Source: Orientallactaga sibirica
Taxonomy: Eukaryota > Chordata > Mammalia > Rodentia > Dipodidae
Length of the DNA stretch: 64,000 bases
Direction of reading: 5' to 3'
Assembly (NCBI GenBank): GCA_036365145.1
Contig: JAEOAD010001365.1
Span: forward strand, 4,363,001 to 4,427,000
The translations under genes and the position numbers were made by a program. Shown here in pieces: positions 42,754 through 50,300 of this stretch. Each line of letters begins with the position of its first letter. The stretch's first letter is position 1. The notes below the pieces were generated by a model. That model searched no databases. It was not told where the DNA came from and saw only the letters and a list, made by a program, of their open reading frames with translations.

Positions 42754-43233
42754 AGAGAGAGAGAGAGAGAGAGAGAAGGGGAGTAAAAAGAGAGGAGGGG
42801 GAGGAAAAGAGTGTGAGAGAATGGGTGCACTAGGGCCTCTAGCCACTGCAAATGAACTCCAGATGCATGCACTACTTTGTACATCTGGCTTTAGGTGGGT
42901 ACTGGGGAATCAAACCTGGGTCTTTAGGCTTCACAGGCAAGTACCGTAATTGCTAAGCCATCTCTCCAGCCCTAAAGTACTAATTCTTTACAAGGAAATA
43001 ACGTCTCTGAATAACCAGCGTAAGCACCAGTATGGTTCTCACAGACTGTAAGCATCAGCTGTCCCTAGGGCAGGGCTCGGGAGGCGACACACTGCAGTCA
43101 GAACATCACAGTGAAGCCTGTGGTTATGCTGCCCTAACCGCACTCTTCTTCCCTGGCCTCTGTTTCAGAGCCAGTTACTATGCACCTGCAGTTGCTGATG
43201 GAAGTTGTCCCACCAGAGAAGGACCCTGAATAA
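22639..43233 (+). CDS. SLC7A9: SLC7A9, b(0,+)-type amino-acid transporter light chain, complete coding region in 12 exons
   Basis: The coding exons are 22639-22725, 25992-26139, 26825-27067, 27458-27583, 28486-28585, 29201-29245, 29748-29871, 30510-30613, 33649-33745, 34963-35112, 39500-39674 and 43169-43233. They sum to 1464 nt, 487 residues plus TAA, with every phase matching. The protein is a 12-helix APC/LAT-family exchanger that pairs with SLC3A1 (rBAT) on the brush border of kidney proximal tubule and gut. It imports cystine, Lys, Arg and ornithine in exchange for neutral amino acids; defects cause cystinuria. Visible landmarks are the GSG substrate loop (45-47), Cys144 for the disulfide to rBAT, and Trp230/Asp233 in the LWAYDGW segment. 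G105, V170, A182, G195, R333 and P482, sites of human cystinuria changes, are intact. No disabling change is seen. Confidence 0.96.
22795..22925 (-). repeat. Old B1-type SINE
   Basis: Only the CCAAGTGCTGGAACAAG and GCGACCATGCCCGGCT ends are clear. Confidence 0.55.
23075..23302 (-). repeat. Type A SINE
   Basis: Complete antisense copy with an ATTAATTAATT tail. Confidence 0.9.
23303..24380. other. Unique SLC7A9 intron sequence
   Basis: G+C-rich, no exon-like block with good splice sites found on either strand. Confidence 0.5.
24386..24622 (-). repeat. Type A SINE
   Basis: Poly-T tail, GA repeat, small GCCCTTAG duplication near the head. Confidence 0.88.
24625..24838 (-). repeat. B1-type SINE carrying an ID-head fragment
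   Basis: At about 24704-24742 the antisense B1 is interrupted by GCAAGTGTCTTTAACCGCTG and CCATCTCTCCAG, the antisense head of a type A SINE, flanked by repeated AATTCACT. Confidence 0.8.
24840..25030 (-). repeat. Two old B1-type fragments
   Basis: Seen at about 24840-24930 and 24946-25030 (CAAACTCACTATGTAGCTGA). Confidence 0.5.
25191..25435 (-). repeat. B1-type SINE with a (TTTTC)n/poly-T tail
   Basis: Tail of about 13 CTTTT units plus about 30 T. AGGATTCCTTT is duplicated on both sides (25183, 25437). Confidence 0.93.
25470..25590 (-). repeat. Old B1-type SINE
   Basis: GAAGCCCAGGCTGAACTCAG and GCCTCAGCCCCTAAGTG. Confidence 0.55.
25750..25840 (-). repeat. MIR element
   Basis: GCCTCAGTTTCCTCCTTACT, then a GAGGGTTGAT block: the MIR core. 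Confidence 0.65.
25992..26139 (+). CDS. SLC7A9: SLC7A9 exon, residues 30-79
   Basis: Encodes helix 1 and part of helix 2: the [12 protein letters not shown] motif with the unwound GSG substrate-binding loop, then [14 protein letters not shown]. Donor GTAAC, phase 1. Confidence 0.95.
26215..26300 (-). repeat. Old B1-type fragment
   Basis: CAGCCTCCCAGGGTGAGGAC, then GCCACCAAGCCCAGCTG. Confidence 0.55.
26348..26508 (+). repeat. B1-type SINE
   Basis: Complete sense copy. Confidence 0.92.
26525..26690 (+). repeat. B1-type SINE
   Basis: Second sense copy in tandem, (AAAAC)n tail. Confidence 0.92.
26825..27067 (+). CDS. SLC7A9: SLC7A9 exon, residues 79-160
   Basis: Largest coding exon, 243 nt. 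Contains [19 protein letters not shown], Gly105 and the extracellular Cys144 that links to SLC3A1. Residues 123 (Ser) and 139 (Ala) differ from the human Thr and Pro that I recall. Confidence 0.95.
27458..27583 (+). CDS. SLC7A9: SLC7A9 exon, residues 160-202
   Basis: Contains [15 protein letters not shown] and the hydrophobic helix [17 protein letters not shown]. Val170, Ala182 and Gly195 are present. Acceptor CCCAG, donor GTGAAC. Confidence 0.95.
27660..27822 (-). repeat. B1-type SINE
   Basis: Complete antisense copy; TSD-like CATTTGTTAATTTTT at 27653 and 27825. Confidence 0.92.
27835..28046 (-). repeat. Type A SINE
   Basis: Complete antisense copy. Confidence 0.9.
28048..28168 (-). repeat. 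Old B1-type SINE
   Basis: Divergent antisense monomer. Confidence 0.6.
28171..28366 (-). repeat. B1-type SINE
   Basis: TTTTG-rich tail; GGTTTCAGT on both sides suggests the target duplication. Confidence 0.92.
28486..28585 (+). CDS. SLC7A9: SLC7A9 exon, residues 202-235
   Basis: Encodes the extracellular loop and helix 6, with [11 protein letters not shown] carrying Trp230 and Asp233 of the transport site. The Trp235 codon is split by the donor GTAAGG. Confidence 0.95.
28775..29030 (-). repeat. Composite: type A tail fused to an old ID/B4-like body
   Basis: TTTC tract and GA repeat to 28885, then B1-like CCTCCCAGTGCTGATATTAC and an ID-like end. Confidence 0.5.
29201..29245 (+). CDS. SLC7A9: SLC7A9 microexon-like exon, residues 235-250
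   Basis: A 45-nt exon encoding [14 protein letters not shown], the conserved cytosolic loop after helix 6. Acceptor CTTTCTCCAG, donor GTAAGA. Confidence 0.94.
29345..29427 (-). repeat. ID-type element
   Basis: Ends GGGCTACACCCCAGCCC; lies in the intron after the 45-nt SLC7A9 exon. Confidence 0.5.
29748..29871 (+). CDS. SLC7A9: SLC7A9 exon, residues 250-291
   Basis: Encodes [14 protein letters not shown] followed by [14 protein letters not shown] sequence (helix 7) and [10 protein letters not shown]. Ends in phase 0 with donor GTGAGT. Confidence 0.94.
29872..30509. other. Repeat-poor SLC7A9 intron
   Basis: G+C-rich unique sequence. Open frames on both strands lack splice context. Confidence 0.5.
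30510..30613 (+). CDS. SLC7A9: SLC7A9 exon, residues 292-326
   Basis: [20 protein letters not shown] then [14 protein letters not shown], covering helix 8. Acceptor TCCTCAG, donor GTAGGG. Followed by a 3-kb repeat-filled intron. Confidence 0.95.
31433..31695 (-). repeat. Type A2 SINE
   Basis: GA repeat, then GCCAGCAGTCTCTCAGCTG, CCCCTTGTGGTCAAGTGC and GCGCCCTTGCGTCACTG, ending in the usual antisense head. Confidence 0.9.
31710..31919 (-). repeat. Type A SINE
   Basis: Antisense; ACAAAAGCATTTTT precedes it and GCAAAAACATTT follows. Confidence 0.9.
31937..32010 (+). repeat. ID-type element
   Basis: GGTAGCTCATTTGCCTAGCA, then CCGGGCTCCATCC. Confidence 0.5.
32080..32360 (-). repeat. Old B4-type SINE
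   Basis: CACATGTGGGGCCACAAGAG, then TGAGGTGGAGTCTCTCACTT and AGGGTTACAGACAGG. Confidence 0.5.
32434..32731 (-). repeat. Type A2 SINE
   Basis: Best-preserved A2 copy. GCTGGAGATTGGAACC is tandemly duplicated near 32648-32678. Confidence 0.92.
32733..32935 (-). repeat. Type A3 SINE
   Basis: Has CCTAGTGGGCATGTGCAACC and CTCACCTTTGTGTGTCTGG. Confidence 0.9.
32936..33075 (-). mobile_element. L1-like fragment
   Basis: CCATGATAATTACCAACCC and CTCCATAATATTCTTTCC resemble the piece at 13979. Confidence 0.35.
33076..33308 (-). repeat. Type A SINE
   Basis: Complete antisense copy with a GA repeat. Confidence 0.9.
33318..33536 (-). repeat. Type A SINE
   Basis: Next antisense copy in the row; ends 110 bp before an SLC7A9 exon. 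Confidence 0.9.
33649..33745 (+). CDS. SLC7A9: SLC7A9 exon, residues 326-358
   Basis: [20 protein letters not shown], including Arg333. Ends [10 protein letters not shown] in phase 0, donor GTGAGT. Confidence 0.95.
34140..34260 (+). repeat. Possible MIR fragment
   Basis: Weak resemblance: CCATTTCTCGAGGGTGG and a CATTCCTGTCACCTTCCCAC block. Confidence 0.3.
34271..34349. repeat. 39-bp direct duplication
   Basis: CATGGGAGCCACACATGCAG and the rest of the unit occur twice in a row. Confidence 0.9.
34431..34590 (-). repeat. B1-type SINE
   Basis: Antisense, moderately diverged. Confidence 0.88.
34624..34735 (+). repeat. Old 7SL monomer with GT tail
   Basis: GTTGAGGCAGGAGGATCAGG is the clear part. 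Confidence 0.6.
34963..35112 (+). CDS. SLC7A9: SLC7A9 exon, residues 359-408
   Basis: Fifty whole codons: [20 protein letters not shown], then helix 10 and [13 protein letters not shown]. Acceptor CCGCCAG, donor GTAAGC. Confidence 0.95.
35385..35578 (-). repeat. Type A SINE
   Basis: Preceded by a TATATACA microsatellite at 35343-35385; body has small deletions. Confidence 0.85.
35985..36186 (-). repeat. Type A SINE
   Basis: Complete antisense copy. Confidence 0.9.
36187..36790. other. Unique SLC7A9 intron sequence
   Basis: Nothing recognisable beyond low-complexity A-rich stretches. Confidence 0.45.
36790..37056 (-). repeat. Type A3 SINE with extra segment
   Basis: The GTGCATGTGCAACTTTGCAT unit is partly repeated, making it longer than other A3 copies. 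Confidence 0.85.
37251..37372 (+). repeat. Old 7SL monomer
   Basis: GGGAGGCTGAGGCAGGAGG core with a CAATAAACAAAACA tail. Confidence 0.65.
37378..37485 (+). repeat. Type A SINE, 3' half missing
   Basis: Head and start of body only, breaking into unique sequence. Confidence 0.8.
37486..38050. other. Unique SLC7A9 intron sequence
   Basis: Short open frames on both strands overlap without splice signals. No gene called. Confidence 0.45.
38051..38217 (-). repeat. B1-type SINE
   Basis: Target duplication CATTTGC(CAT/TAT)TTTT flanks it. Confidence 0.92.
38785..39036 (-). repeat. Type A SINE
   Basis: Long GA repeat; complete antisense copy. Confidence 0.9.
39500..39674 (+). CDS. SLC7A9: SLC7A9 exon, residues 409-467
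   Basis: Encodes the last two helices: [20 protein letters not shown], then [14 protein letters not shown] and [13 protein letters not shown]. Donor A|GTAAGT. A 3.5-kb intron follows. Confidence 0.95.
39942..40150 (+). repeat. Type A3 SINE
   Basis: Sense A3; its CT stretch is cut short by the next B1. Confidence 0.88.
40156..40325 (+). repeat. B1-type SINE
   Basis: Sense copy inserted between two type A copies; tail (AAACC)n. Confidence 0.92.
40326..40560 (+). repeat. Type A SINE
   Basis: Complete sense copy. Confidence 0.92.
40806..41037 (-). repeat. Type A3 SINE
   Basis: (GAGAGG)n tract and the A3 segment; CAGCCCCTTCC on both sides suggests the target duplication. Confidence 0.9.
41098..41215 (-). 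repeat. Old B1-type SINE
   Basis: CCCTCCAAGTGCTGGGCTCA. Confidence 0.55.
41416..41660 (+). repeat. Type A3 SINE with extra 3' block
   Basis: After the CT stretch and A run it continues AGTCTGTTGGGGTTGCCTAA, shared with the copy at 49691. Confidence 0.85.
41690..41795 (+). repeat. Old 7SL monomer
   Basis: CAGCACTTGGGAGGCTGAAG core. Confidence 0.6.
42228..42345 (+). repeat. Old 7SL monomer
   Basis: GCATTTGGGAGGCTGAGGTA core, A-rich tail. Confidence 0.65.
42392..42543 (-). repeat. B1-type SINE
   Basis: Antisense; AACAATTT flanks both ends. Confidence 0.92.
42680..42973 (-). repeat. Type A SINE with (GT)n(GA)n
   Basis: A dinucleotide run of about 15 GT at 42719-42751 sits within the GA tract. 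Confidence 0.9.
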
Positions 43234-43885
43234 TAAGTTCATCTCCTAGAGCCCAGAGCTGTGAGGAACTCATTTTTGTAAACAATATTTGTGCTTTTTT
43301 CCTTCTTGATGTTTTTCTCAAGTGTTTGTAAATTATTATTGTTTGTAGCTATCCCTAATTCTCTTGGTGGTGGTCCCAAATAGAAGTGACAGGTATATGT
43401 AAAAGTTACCAGGAGATAATGCCCAACAAAAGGCTCACGGCTAGGGAAGGGCTGGGTAACAACCACTACCAGTATGGTGGCACTATTTGATAAGGGCGTT
43501 ACACTTTTTATTTTTTTGGAGAGAGACACAGAGAGAGGGAGAAGAAGACAGAGATGGGTGCACCCCCTTGTGGTCAAGTGCGGCATTGCGCCCTTGCGTC
43601 ACTTTGCATCTGGCTAAACGTGGGACCTGGAGATTGGAACCAGCGTTCTTAGGCTTAGGAGGCAGGCGCCTTAACCCCTAAGACATCTCTCCAGCCCAAG
43701 GGCGTTACACTTACTTTAATAAAGGGTGGACCTGGGGGTGTAGCTCAGTGGTAGGGCACTTGCCTAGCATATGCAAGACCTTGGGTTTGATCCACACAAC
43801 TGCAAAAAATGTAATGAATGATGATGATAACAATACTAAGGTGTTAAACTCAATCATCAATAAAGTCTATTCTTTTATATAAAAT
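43169..43885 (+). CDS. SLC7A9: SLC7A9 last exon (coding to 43233) and 3' UTR
   Basis: The acceptor TGTTTCAG precedes the cytosolic tail [21 protein letters not shown] and TAA at 43231-43233. Pro482 is kept. The 3' UTR carries an A2 SINE and an ID element. Two AATAAA signals are visible, at 43718 and 43859; the second is followed by a GT-rich stretch and is the likelier end. The UTR limit is approximate. Confidence 0.85.
43504..43697 (-). repeat. Type A2 SINE in the SLC7A9 3' UTR
   Basis: AAGGGCGTTACACTT is duplicated at 43492 and 43698, so the copy is well bounded. Confidence 0.92.
43718..43723 (+). terminator. AATAAA poly(A) signal, SLC7A9 proximal candidate
   Basis: Canonical hexamer in the unique sequence between the A2 SINE and the ID element. 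The downstream GT-rich element is weak. Confidence 0.4.
43733..43810 (+). repeat. ID element
   Basis: Clear tRNA-Ala-derived copy: GGGTGTAGCTCAGTGGTAG A box and GGGTTTGATCC B box, A-rich tail. Within the SLC7A9 3' UTR. Confidence 0.8.
43859..43864 (+). terminator. AATAAA poly(A) signal, SLC7A9 distal candidate
   Basis: Canonical hexamer about 25 nt before a T/G-rich stretch (43888-43910). Best candidate for the SLC7A9 mRNA end. Confidence 0.6.
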
Positions 43886-44213
43886 TATTGGTGTTTGCTT
43901 TGATTGGTATAATTATTATATGGATTTTTTTAACCCTATTCTTGCTATAAAGTACACATGTTCTTCTGCTTGTCTCCCTCACAGAACCAGGGTCAGGCTG
44001 CACTTAGTGGGATGGATGCGGCAGGTCTGTGCTGGGGCATCCAGAGTCCCTCAGAGACAGCTGCACAGGGTCAGCATCACCTGCTCCCCAGCTGTCTGCA
44101 CTGGCATTTCAGTCACCAGAATGTGTGGCGAATTAAATTTTATTTTGCATTTGGCATGCAGAGAAAATACTACTTAAAAACTGAACAGCACCATTTCCGT
44201 GGAAGAGTGAAGC

Positions 44214-44219
44214 TTTATT
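44214..44219 (-). terminator. AATAAA poly(A) signal on the - strand
   Basis: Canonical hexamer about 300 bp from the SLC7A9 distal signal on the other strand, giving a close tail-to-tail arrangement. A second copy lies near 44140. Confidence 0.45.
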
Positions 44220-44867
44220 GATAACACACTGCAACAGATGTTCACCTCACAACTTGGTGTGTAAGAAATATGTACACAGGCAAAGTCCTTTGACCTTGCA
44301 TTTCAGAAATTTACCCCAAACATGAATCAGTACATTTAAATACCAGTACAGAAACAAATTACTGTTTACATAGTCAGTTTCCTATGTGCTACAAAATGCT
44401 GTTCAGAGGTTCAAAATATTAGAAAAATGACTACCTGAAAACGAAGTTAGGATTTAAGCACAGCTCCTTCCCCAGCATTCCCATGGGTCCTCTGAGACAG
44501 CTTGCCATTTCCACTAGGAAACATGGGCACTTACTGCACTTATTCACAAGAGCCAGTGCAGGCAAGTGCAAAGGGTGGTGCCTGGTGCCCACAGGCTGGT
44601 AAGCAGATCAATGCAGCCCTCCAACACTGGGCCACACCTGCATCTGTACAGATGGGACGTTGGCAAAGCCCTCCCAGCAACACACAATGCTTTCTGCTGC
44701 TGGCAGAGCTGCCTCACTGCCAGGCCTCTTACTCTGGTAAGTGGGAGTCACATTGGCAGAAAGGACACGCTCTGGCTGAGGCACTGGTCTGGCCCTCGTC
44801 AGAGTCACAGTGCAGGCAGGTGCCTTAGCCCACAACAGTCTGGACCCTCCCTTTGGCTGCAATGAGC

Positions 44868-44950
44868 TTGTCTGAGTTTACAGATGAGGAAACAGAGCCA
44901 GAGTGGGCCCAGCTCTGTTCTCAGCACAGCTAACAGATGGAGCTTACTTC
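44868..44950 (+). repeat. MIR-like fragment
   Basis: TTTACAGATGAGGAAACAG is the MIR core. Confidence 0.6.
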
Positions 44951-45003
44951 AGATATGAGGGTTATAGGAGCTTGGACATCAACCATCTAGGTTCATCTGT
45001 CTC

Positions 45004-45060
45004 TCTCCCTCCCTCTCTCTCTCATTTATTTATTTAAAAATACATTTTATTTATTTATTT

Positions 45061-45105
<45 letters not shown>

Positions 45106-45250
45106 GGTGTGCCAGGGTCTCCAGCCACTGCAAACGAAACTCCAGATGCATGCACCCCCTTGTGCATTTGTCTTACATGGGTCATGGAGAACAGGGATTC
45201 TTTGGTTTCGCAGGCAAATGCCTTAACCACTAAGCCATCTCTCTAGCCCC
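45004..45250 (-). repeat. Type A SINE
   Basis: Long perfect GA repeat; antisense. Confidence 0.9.
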
Positions 45251-45272
45251 CTGTCTCATTTCTTGCTTTCTT

Positions 45273-45478
45273 AAAATATTTATGAGAGAGGGAGGGAGGG
45301 AGGGAGGGAGGGAGGGAGGCAGATAGAATGGGCACACCAGGGCCTTTAGCCACTGCAGATAAACTCCAGACACATGCATCACCTTGTGCATCTGGCTTAT
45401 GTGGGTACTGGGGAATTGAACCTGGGTCCTTAGACTTCGTAGGCAAGTGCCTTAACCGCTAAGCCATCTCTTCAGCCC
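45273..45478 (-). repeat. Type A SINE with (GGGA)n
   Basis: CTCATTTCTTGCTTTCTT is repeated exactly at 45255 and 45479. Confidence 0.93.
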
Positions 45479-45999
45479 TCATTTCTTGCTTTCTTGTTGT
45501 CCTGTCTCTGTCCCTTGAAGCTCTCATATAGCCCAAGCTGGCCCAGAAGTTGCTATGTAGCTGAGGATGACCTTGAACCCTCAATCTCCCTGCATCCACC
45601 ACCTCCCAACTGTAAGGACTGCAGGTGGGAGCCCCCATGCCCAGCCCTGGACTCCCGCTTTCTGATGTCAGAGGAACGCATTCTTGAGGGAGCCTCTCAC
45701 AGTGCTGCTTTATTGATGGTCTTCCTCACCTCCAGGGGAAGCTAGGAAACTTTAGTGCCCCAGGCGTTACAGCCTCACCAGGTGCTCACAAGGTTGCCTC
45801 CAGGCACTGTACGTGTCCTTTTAAAGTTTCCAGAAAAGAAACCTCTCCCATTTTCCCACAACTGTGAAGGTACCAGCAGCTTCATGTCTTGCTGGCCCAA
45901 TTGAGCTGAGGCAAGCCCATGTTACCCTGGAGGAAGGAAGTCAACTTCTAGTAGCTATCAACGTTGGAGAATACTTGTTACTATATTATTGTGTTGTTT

Positions 46000-46077
46000 T
46001 GGTAGTAGGGATCAAATCCAGAACCTTCAAACCTGTAGGCAAGGGCTCTCTTCCACTGAGCTAAACCCCCAACCCTC
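46000..46077 (-). repeat. ID-type element
   Basis: GTAGGCAAGGGCTCTCTTCC, then ACTGAGCTAAACCCC. Confidence 0.55.
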
Positions 46078-46329
46078 GGAGTCATTTGCACGGTGATAGC
46101 AAATACTATGTCATGGTGAGCGGGGCTGGTAGAGCAGTGGTTGGGTATGAATTTTAAGATGAAAGTCTCAATTTATATGTACGTGTAAGACCAGGTTTTG
46201 AATAGTATGCCATACACAGGTCTAAATACCACAAGAAGAGATTAACTCCACACAGTACAATGTGAAGACTTTCAGTCACCCACCCAAACCCAGATGTGTC
46301 AGTTTGATCCTGGTCTGTGTCATACCCTC

Positions 46330-46485
46330 ACTTTTTTTTTTTTTTTTTGAGGTAGGGTCTCACTCTAGCCCAGGCTGACCTGGAATTCACTATGTAGTCT
46401 CAGGGTGGCCTCGAACTCACGGTGATCCTCCTACCTCTGCCTCCTGAGTTCTGGGATTAAAGGTGAGCGCCACTATGTCTGGCCC
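46330..46485 (-). repeat. B1-type SINE
   Basis: Complete antisense copy. Confidence 0.92.
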
Positions 46486-46494
46486 TGTTGTTTT

Positions 46495-46499
46495 TTGTT

Positions 46500-46542
<43 letters not shown>

Positions 46543-46716
46543 TGAGAGAAAAAGAAACAGAAAGAATGGGCACGCCAGGGCCTTTAGCCACTGCAAAAAA
46601 ACTCCAGATGCATTCACCACCTTATGCATCTGGCTTACGTGGGTACTGGAGAATTGAACCTGGGTCCTTTGGCTTTGTAGGCAAGTGCCTTAACTGCTAA
46701 GCCATCTCACCAGCCC
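46495..46716 (-). repeat. Type A SINE with (TTTA)11
   Basis: The tetranucleotide tail spans about 46499-46544. Confidence 0.92.
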
Positions 46717-46729
46717 CTGTTTTTTTGTT

Positions 46730-46942
46730 TTTTAAGTATTTTATTTATTTGCAAGCAGAGAGAGAGAGAGAGAGAGGGAGAAGAGAGAGAGAGAAGAAGA
46801 ATATGAATAATTATTGGCACACCAGGGCCTCTAACTACTGCAAACGAACTCCAGATGCATGCACCACTGTGCTGGGGAACCAAACCCAGGTCATGAGGCT
46901 TTGCAGGCAAGCACTTTACCCACTAAGCCATCTCTCCAGCCC
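46730..46942 (-). repeat. Type A SINE, body deletion
   Basis: About 30 bp of body missing after GCATGCACCAC. Confidence 0.88.
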
Positions 46943-47042
46943 TGCCTTTGTTCTGTTTTTGAGATGGGCTCTCCCCATCTAGCCCAGGATGGTCTCAAAC
47001 TTGTGACCATCCTGCCTCAGCTTGAGTGCTAGAATCACAGGT
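46943..47042 (-). repeat. Old B1-type fragment
   Basis: CTAGCCCAGGATGGTCTCAA. Confidence 0.55.
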
Positions 47043-47262
47043 GTCCCCTACTTTTTTCATGTCTGATTCCAGATCCCACCACCTCCCTCCTATGACATTC
47101 TTATCGTTAAGCTATTTCTAAGTCAGTTAAGAATTTCTCACCACCACCCATCCCAGTGCCACAGATGACAGAAATGCTTCACCCCCAGGTGAGAAGGTAG
47201 CTAGGATCGCTTGTTTCTCAGCTCCCAGTCCAGCTGTGTCCACCTCTGGCTCTCTCAGCTCC

Positions 47263-47357
47263 TCATGCGCTGTCACTTCCGTCGGAAGTGTCTGAGGAGG
47301 AGCTGCTTGCCTCAGCCATCTCCACCACACCATCCAGCAGGCTTTTAGATCCGACAA
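47263..47357 (-). CDS. TDRD12: TDRD12 last coding exon
   Basis: The acceptor AACTGCTGCAG precedes 31 residues ([18 protein letters not shown], then a Ser/Asp-rich [10 protein letters not shown] tail) and TGA. The longer open frame over the same bases is in the wrong phase. Confidence 0.88.
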
Positions 47358-50300
47358 CTGCAGCAGTTAGAGAAGGTTAAAAAATGTTAAGCCTAAGTTG
47401 ACTAACAAATCTTCCCCCCATTATTTTGGTCAATACAACAGATGTCCCTTGAGTTCTAGCTCTCTATCTTGCAAGTCAGGTAAACAATGAGCAGGTAAAA
47501 GTTGTCTGCTTATAAGTAGGTAGTTCTCACAGGAAGAATGTTGTCAAAGAACTCATAAGGTGTGTGTAGGGCTGAGAACATAGCTCAGTAGTAGAGTGCT
47601 TGCCTACGTCACGTGAGGCTTTGAATTCCTTCCCCAGAACCATTAACAGAAAGCCAACATGTGTCTATTAGCAATAGTTACTAAGTACCCATACCGGTAG
47701 AGTTAGCACCAGATTAACCACAGAGAAAAAGCCAATTTCTGAGGGATTTACATTAATGGCCCTTTTTTTTATGAGAGAGAGAGAACTGGCACACCAGGGC
47801 CTCAGCCACTGCAATCAAACACTAGATGTTTGCACCACATAGAGGGCATGTGCGACCTTGTGCTTGCCTCACTGTTGTATGTCTGGCTTATGTGGGATCT
47901 GTAGAGTCCAACATGGATCCTTAGGCTTCACAGGCAAGTGTCTTAACCACTAAGCCATCTTTCCAGCCCAGCCCTAATGGCCCAGGTTTGTTTTTTTTTT
48001 TTTTTTGGGGGGTAGGGTCTGACCTGGAATTCATTATGTAGTCTCAGGGTGGCCTTGAACTCATGGCGATCCTCCTACTTCTGACTGCTGAGTGCTGGGA
48101 TTAAAGGCGTGTACCACCACGCCCTGCTTAGGCCCGGTAAAAGCAGAATCCCTAAGCCCTCTTCCCCTGTACTGAGAGAGTCCCTGTCCCTACCCACCTG
48201 GAGCAGGGCCTGTGTGTCTCACCTCTAGAGAAGGGGCTGTCCTCTTCACTTTCCTCCCAGTGATCAAAGTCAAAAGCCACATTAGGATTCTGTTCAACAG
48301 ATTGGGAACACCGTGAGGAACTCAGCACACCCACCTTTATGCCCAGTGAGTCACACAGGTCATTTCAACTCAACTCACCTTCTGTTTGAGTAAGCCACAC
48401 CAAGACTCCCTTCTTTCTTTTGCAAGAGTGATCAGAGGCTCATCATTTTTAATTACGCACCTGCAGTCATCTTTTCTTATGGTGCCCTGCAGCTCCATGT
48501 CAGCCAAGTAAAACCTGTCTCCCACCCAGGCACTAGTTTACAAAACAAAATGAAGTCAGCCTTCCACAATGCCGGACATCATTTCACTTTTTTTTTTTTC
48601 ACTTTTTATATTATAAGATATATATACACTTACCTGAAAGTGACTCGATCTCTAAGATAATTACACTTATATTCTTTGACATTTCTTATTCTTATCTTTA
48701 AGATGACAATATCATCTTTTTGGAACCACTTTATTTGTGGGTGGAAGCTAGAAGAAAAGGAAAAGGCTTATATACTCGACACCCAGTCGCTGTTTAAGGG
48801 AGAGGCGCCCAACAAGAGGTGGACATACCTTTTCAAATGTGGCTGCGTTGTTCTGCTAATAGAAGAATCTCCAGTATTTTCACATAAGGTTTCTGCATGA
48901 AATCAAAGTTAAAGTTTTCTACATGTTATTTCTATATAACAACATATACATTTTTTTTTACCCTAGGCAAGTTTTATAAGAGGGATTATTACATGATAGA
49001 AGAGATCTGAAAAAATAAAATGCATATCACTTAGTAAAACTAAGAAAACATTTTAAAATAAAACAAGCTTAAGATATTAAAATAAACTACTTTCTATTGA
49101 AGAGGAACTGTCACTGCCAGCCATGGTATACAAGTGTCCAGGCTTCTGGATGCTTCCCTAATGGGCTAGCCATGGCTTCCAGAACAAGCTGTTGTGCAGA
49201 AGGACCCACTACTGGGCACACACTTTCTACTACGAGGTGATCTGAACTTCTCTACCAAAGCCATCTTAAAAATCACCCCAAAACTTCAACAACAATATCT
49301 GTAGCTCACATGTACAAGGTCCTGGATTTGACCCCAGCACTGAAAAGCAAGATGATCCACAACAGTCTCACTCGCAACAGTTCCAAGGAAAAACAAGCCT
49401 GACAGCTCCCAATAAACCACTGAGTGTATCTTCAACTTACAGAATATGGTTTCGCAATTAAAAAAACTAGCACAACTTGCAATATCATAGATGGCTTTCA
49501 CAGACTAATGGTGGCAAGAATCTGAACAGTGGTCACTAGGGAAGGTTCTGGAAATTTTTCCTGCATGATTTGGGTACAGATGAGGGGCACATGCATATGG
49601 ACAATGACGAGCTGTCCCCTTAGTCTCTTGTGAACATCATTGGATCTATGTTGTGCTTAAAATAACAAAAAGGAAAATGGCTGCACCACTGGGGGCTGGA
49701 GAGACGGCTTAGCAATTAAGGCACTTGTCCGAGAAGCCTAAGGACCCAGGTCTGACTTTCAGATCCACATAAACCAGACACAAAAGGTGACACAAGGTTG
49801 CACATGCGTATGCATCTGGAGTCTGATCACTGTGGCTGGAAGTCCTGGCGTACCAATTCTCTCTCTCATAAAAAAAGGCCAGTCTGTTGGGCTTGCCTCA
49901 AAAAAACAAAAATCAAAATAGCACTAAAGACGAACTGTCAAAACCCAGGACAGTCGGGTGGAGTCCGTGTGAATCACGGACTCTGGAATTCACCCAGCAG
50001 CAGAGCGAAATGACTTGAAGCTAGCTAGCCCCATTGTAGACACAAGTACCAACCGGGCTCGTGGCTGTCAGAGTCTGTCCTGGAGTCCGGCCCTCTTTCT
50101 GCACCCCCGTTCCCTTGCTGAGCACTCTGTGGACATGTGACATCTTCTACTGCAGGAGGTGTCCTAGATGGAGAGGAAGAAGTTATTTCTCGGACTCTCA
50201 AAGACAGGCAAGAGAAGAGGCACAGCAACAGAACAACTGAGGTAGGTCCTTGTCACCCTGGAGTGGGACCTACAGAGCCTGTGACTTACAGAAGATGACA

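Larger units (their letters stand above)
44190..47262 (-). other. TDRD12: Candidate TDRD12 3' UTR with several SINEs inside
   Basis: On the - strand, 44880 down to 44214 is AT-balanced unique sequence ending in AATAAA (44214-44219), typical of an mRNA 3' end. It is assigned to TDRD12 only because no other - strand gene is seen; it could belong to a processed copy of another mRNA. Confidence 0.4.

Noticed and set aside
43733..43810. tRNA gene from A and B box-like motifs
   Set aside because: Sequence is an ID retroposon with an A-rich tail; the acceptor stem and anticodon arm do not form a normal tRNA by eye.
50155..50241. Exon-like + strand block (CTGCAG acceptor, 28 open codons, donor GTAGGT)
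   Set aside because: It is antisense to a TDRD12 exon and its acceptor region, and no + strand gene is expected here; judged coincidence.
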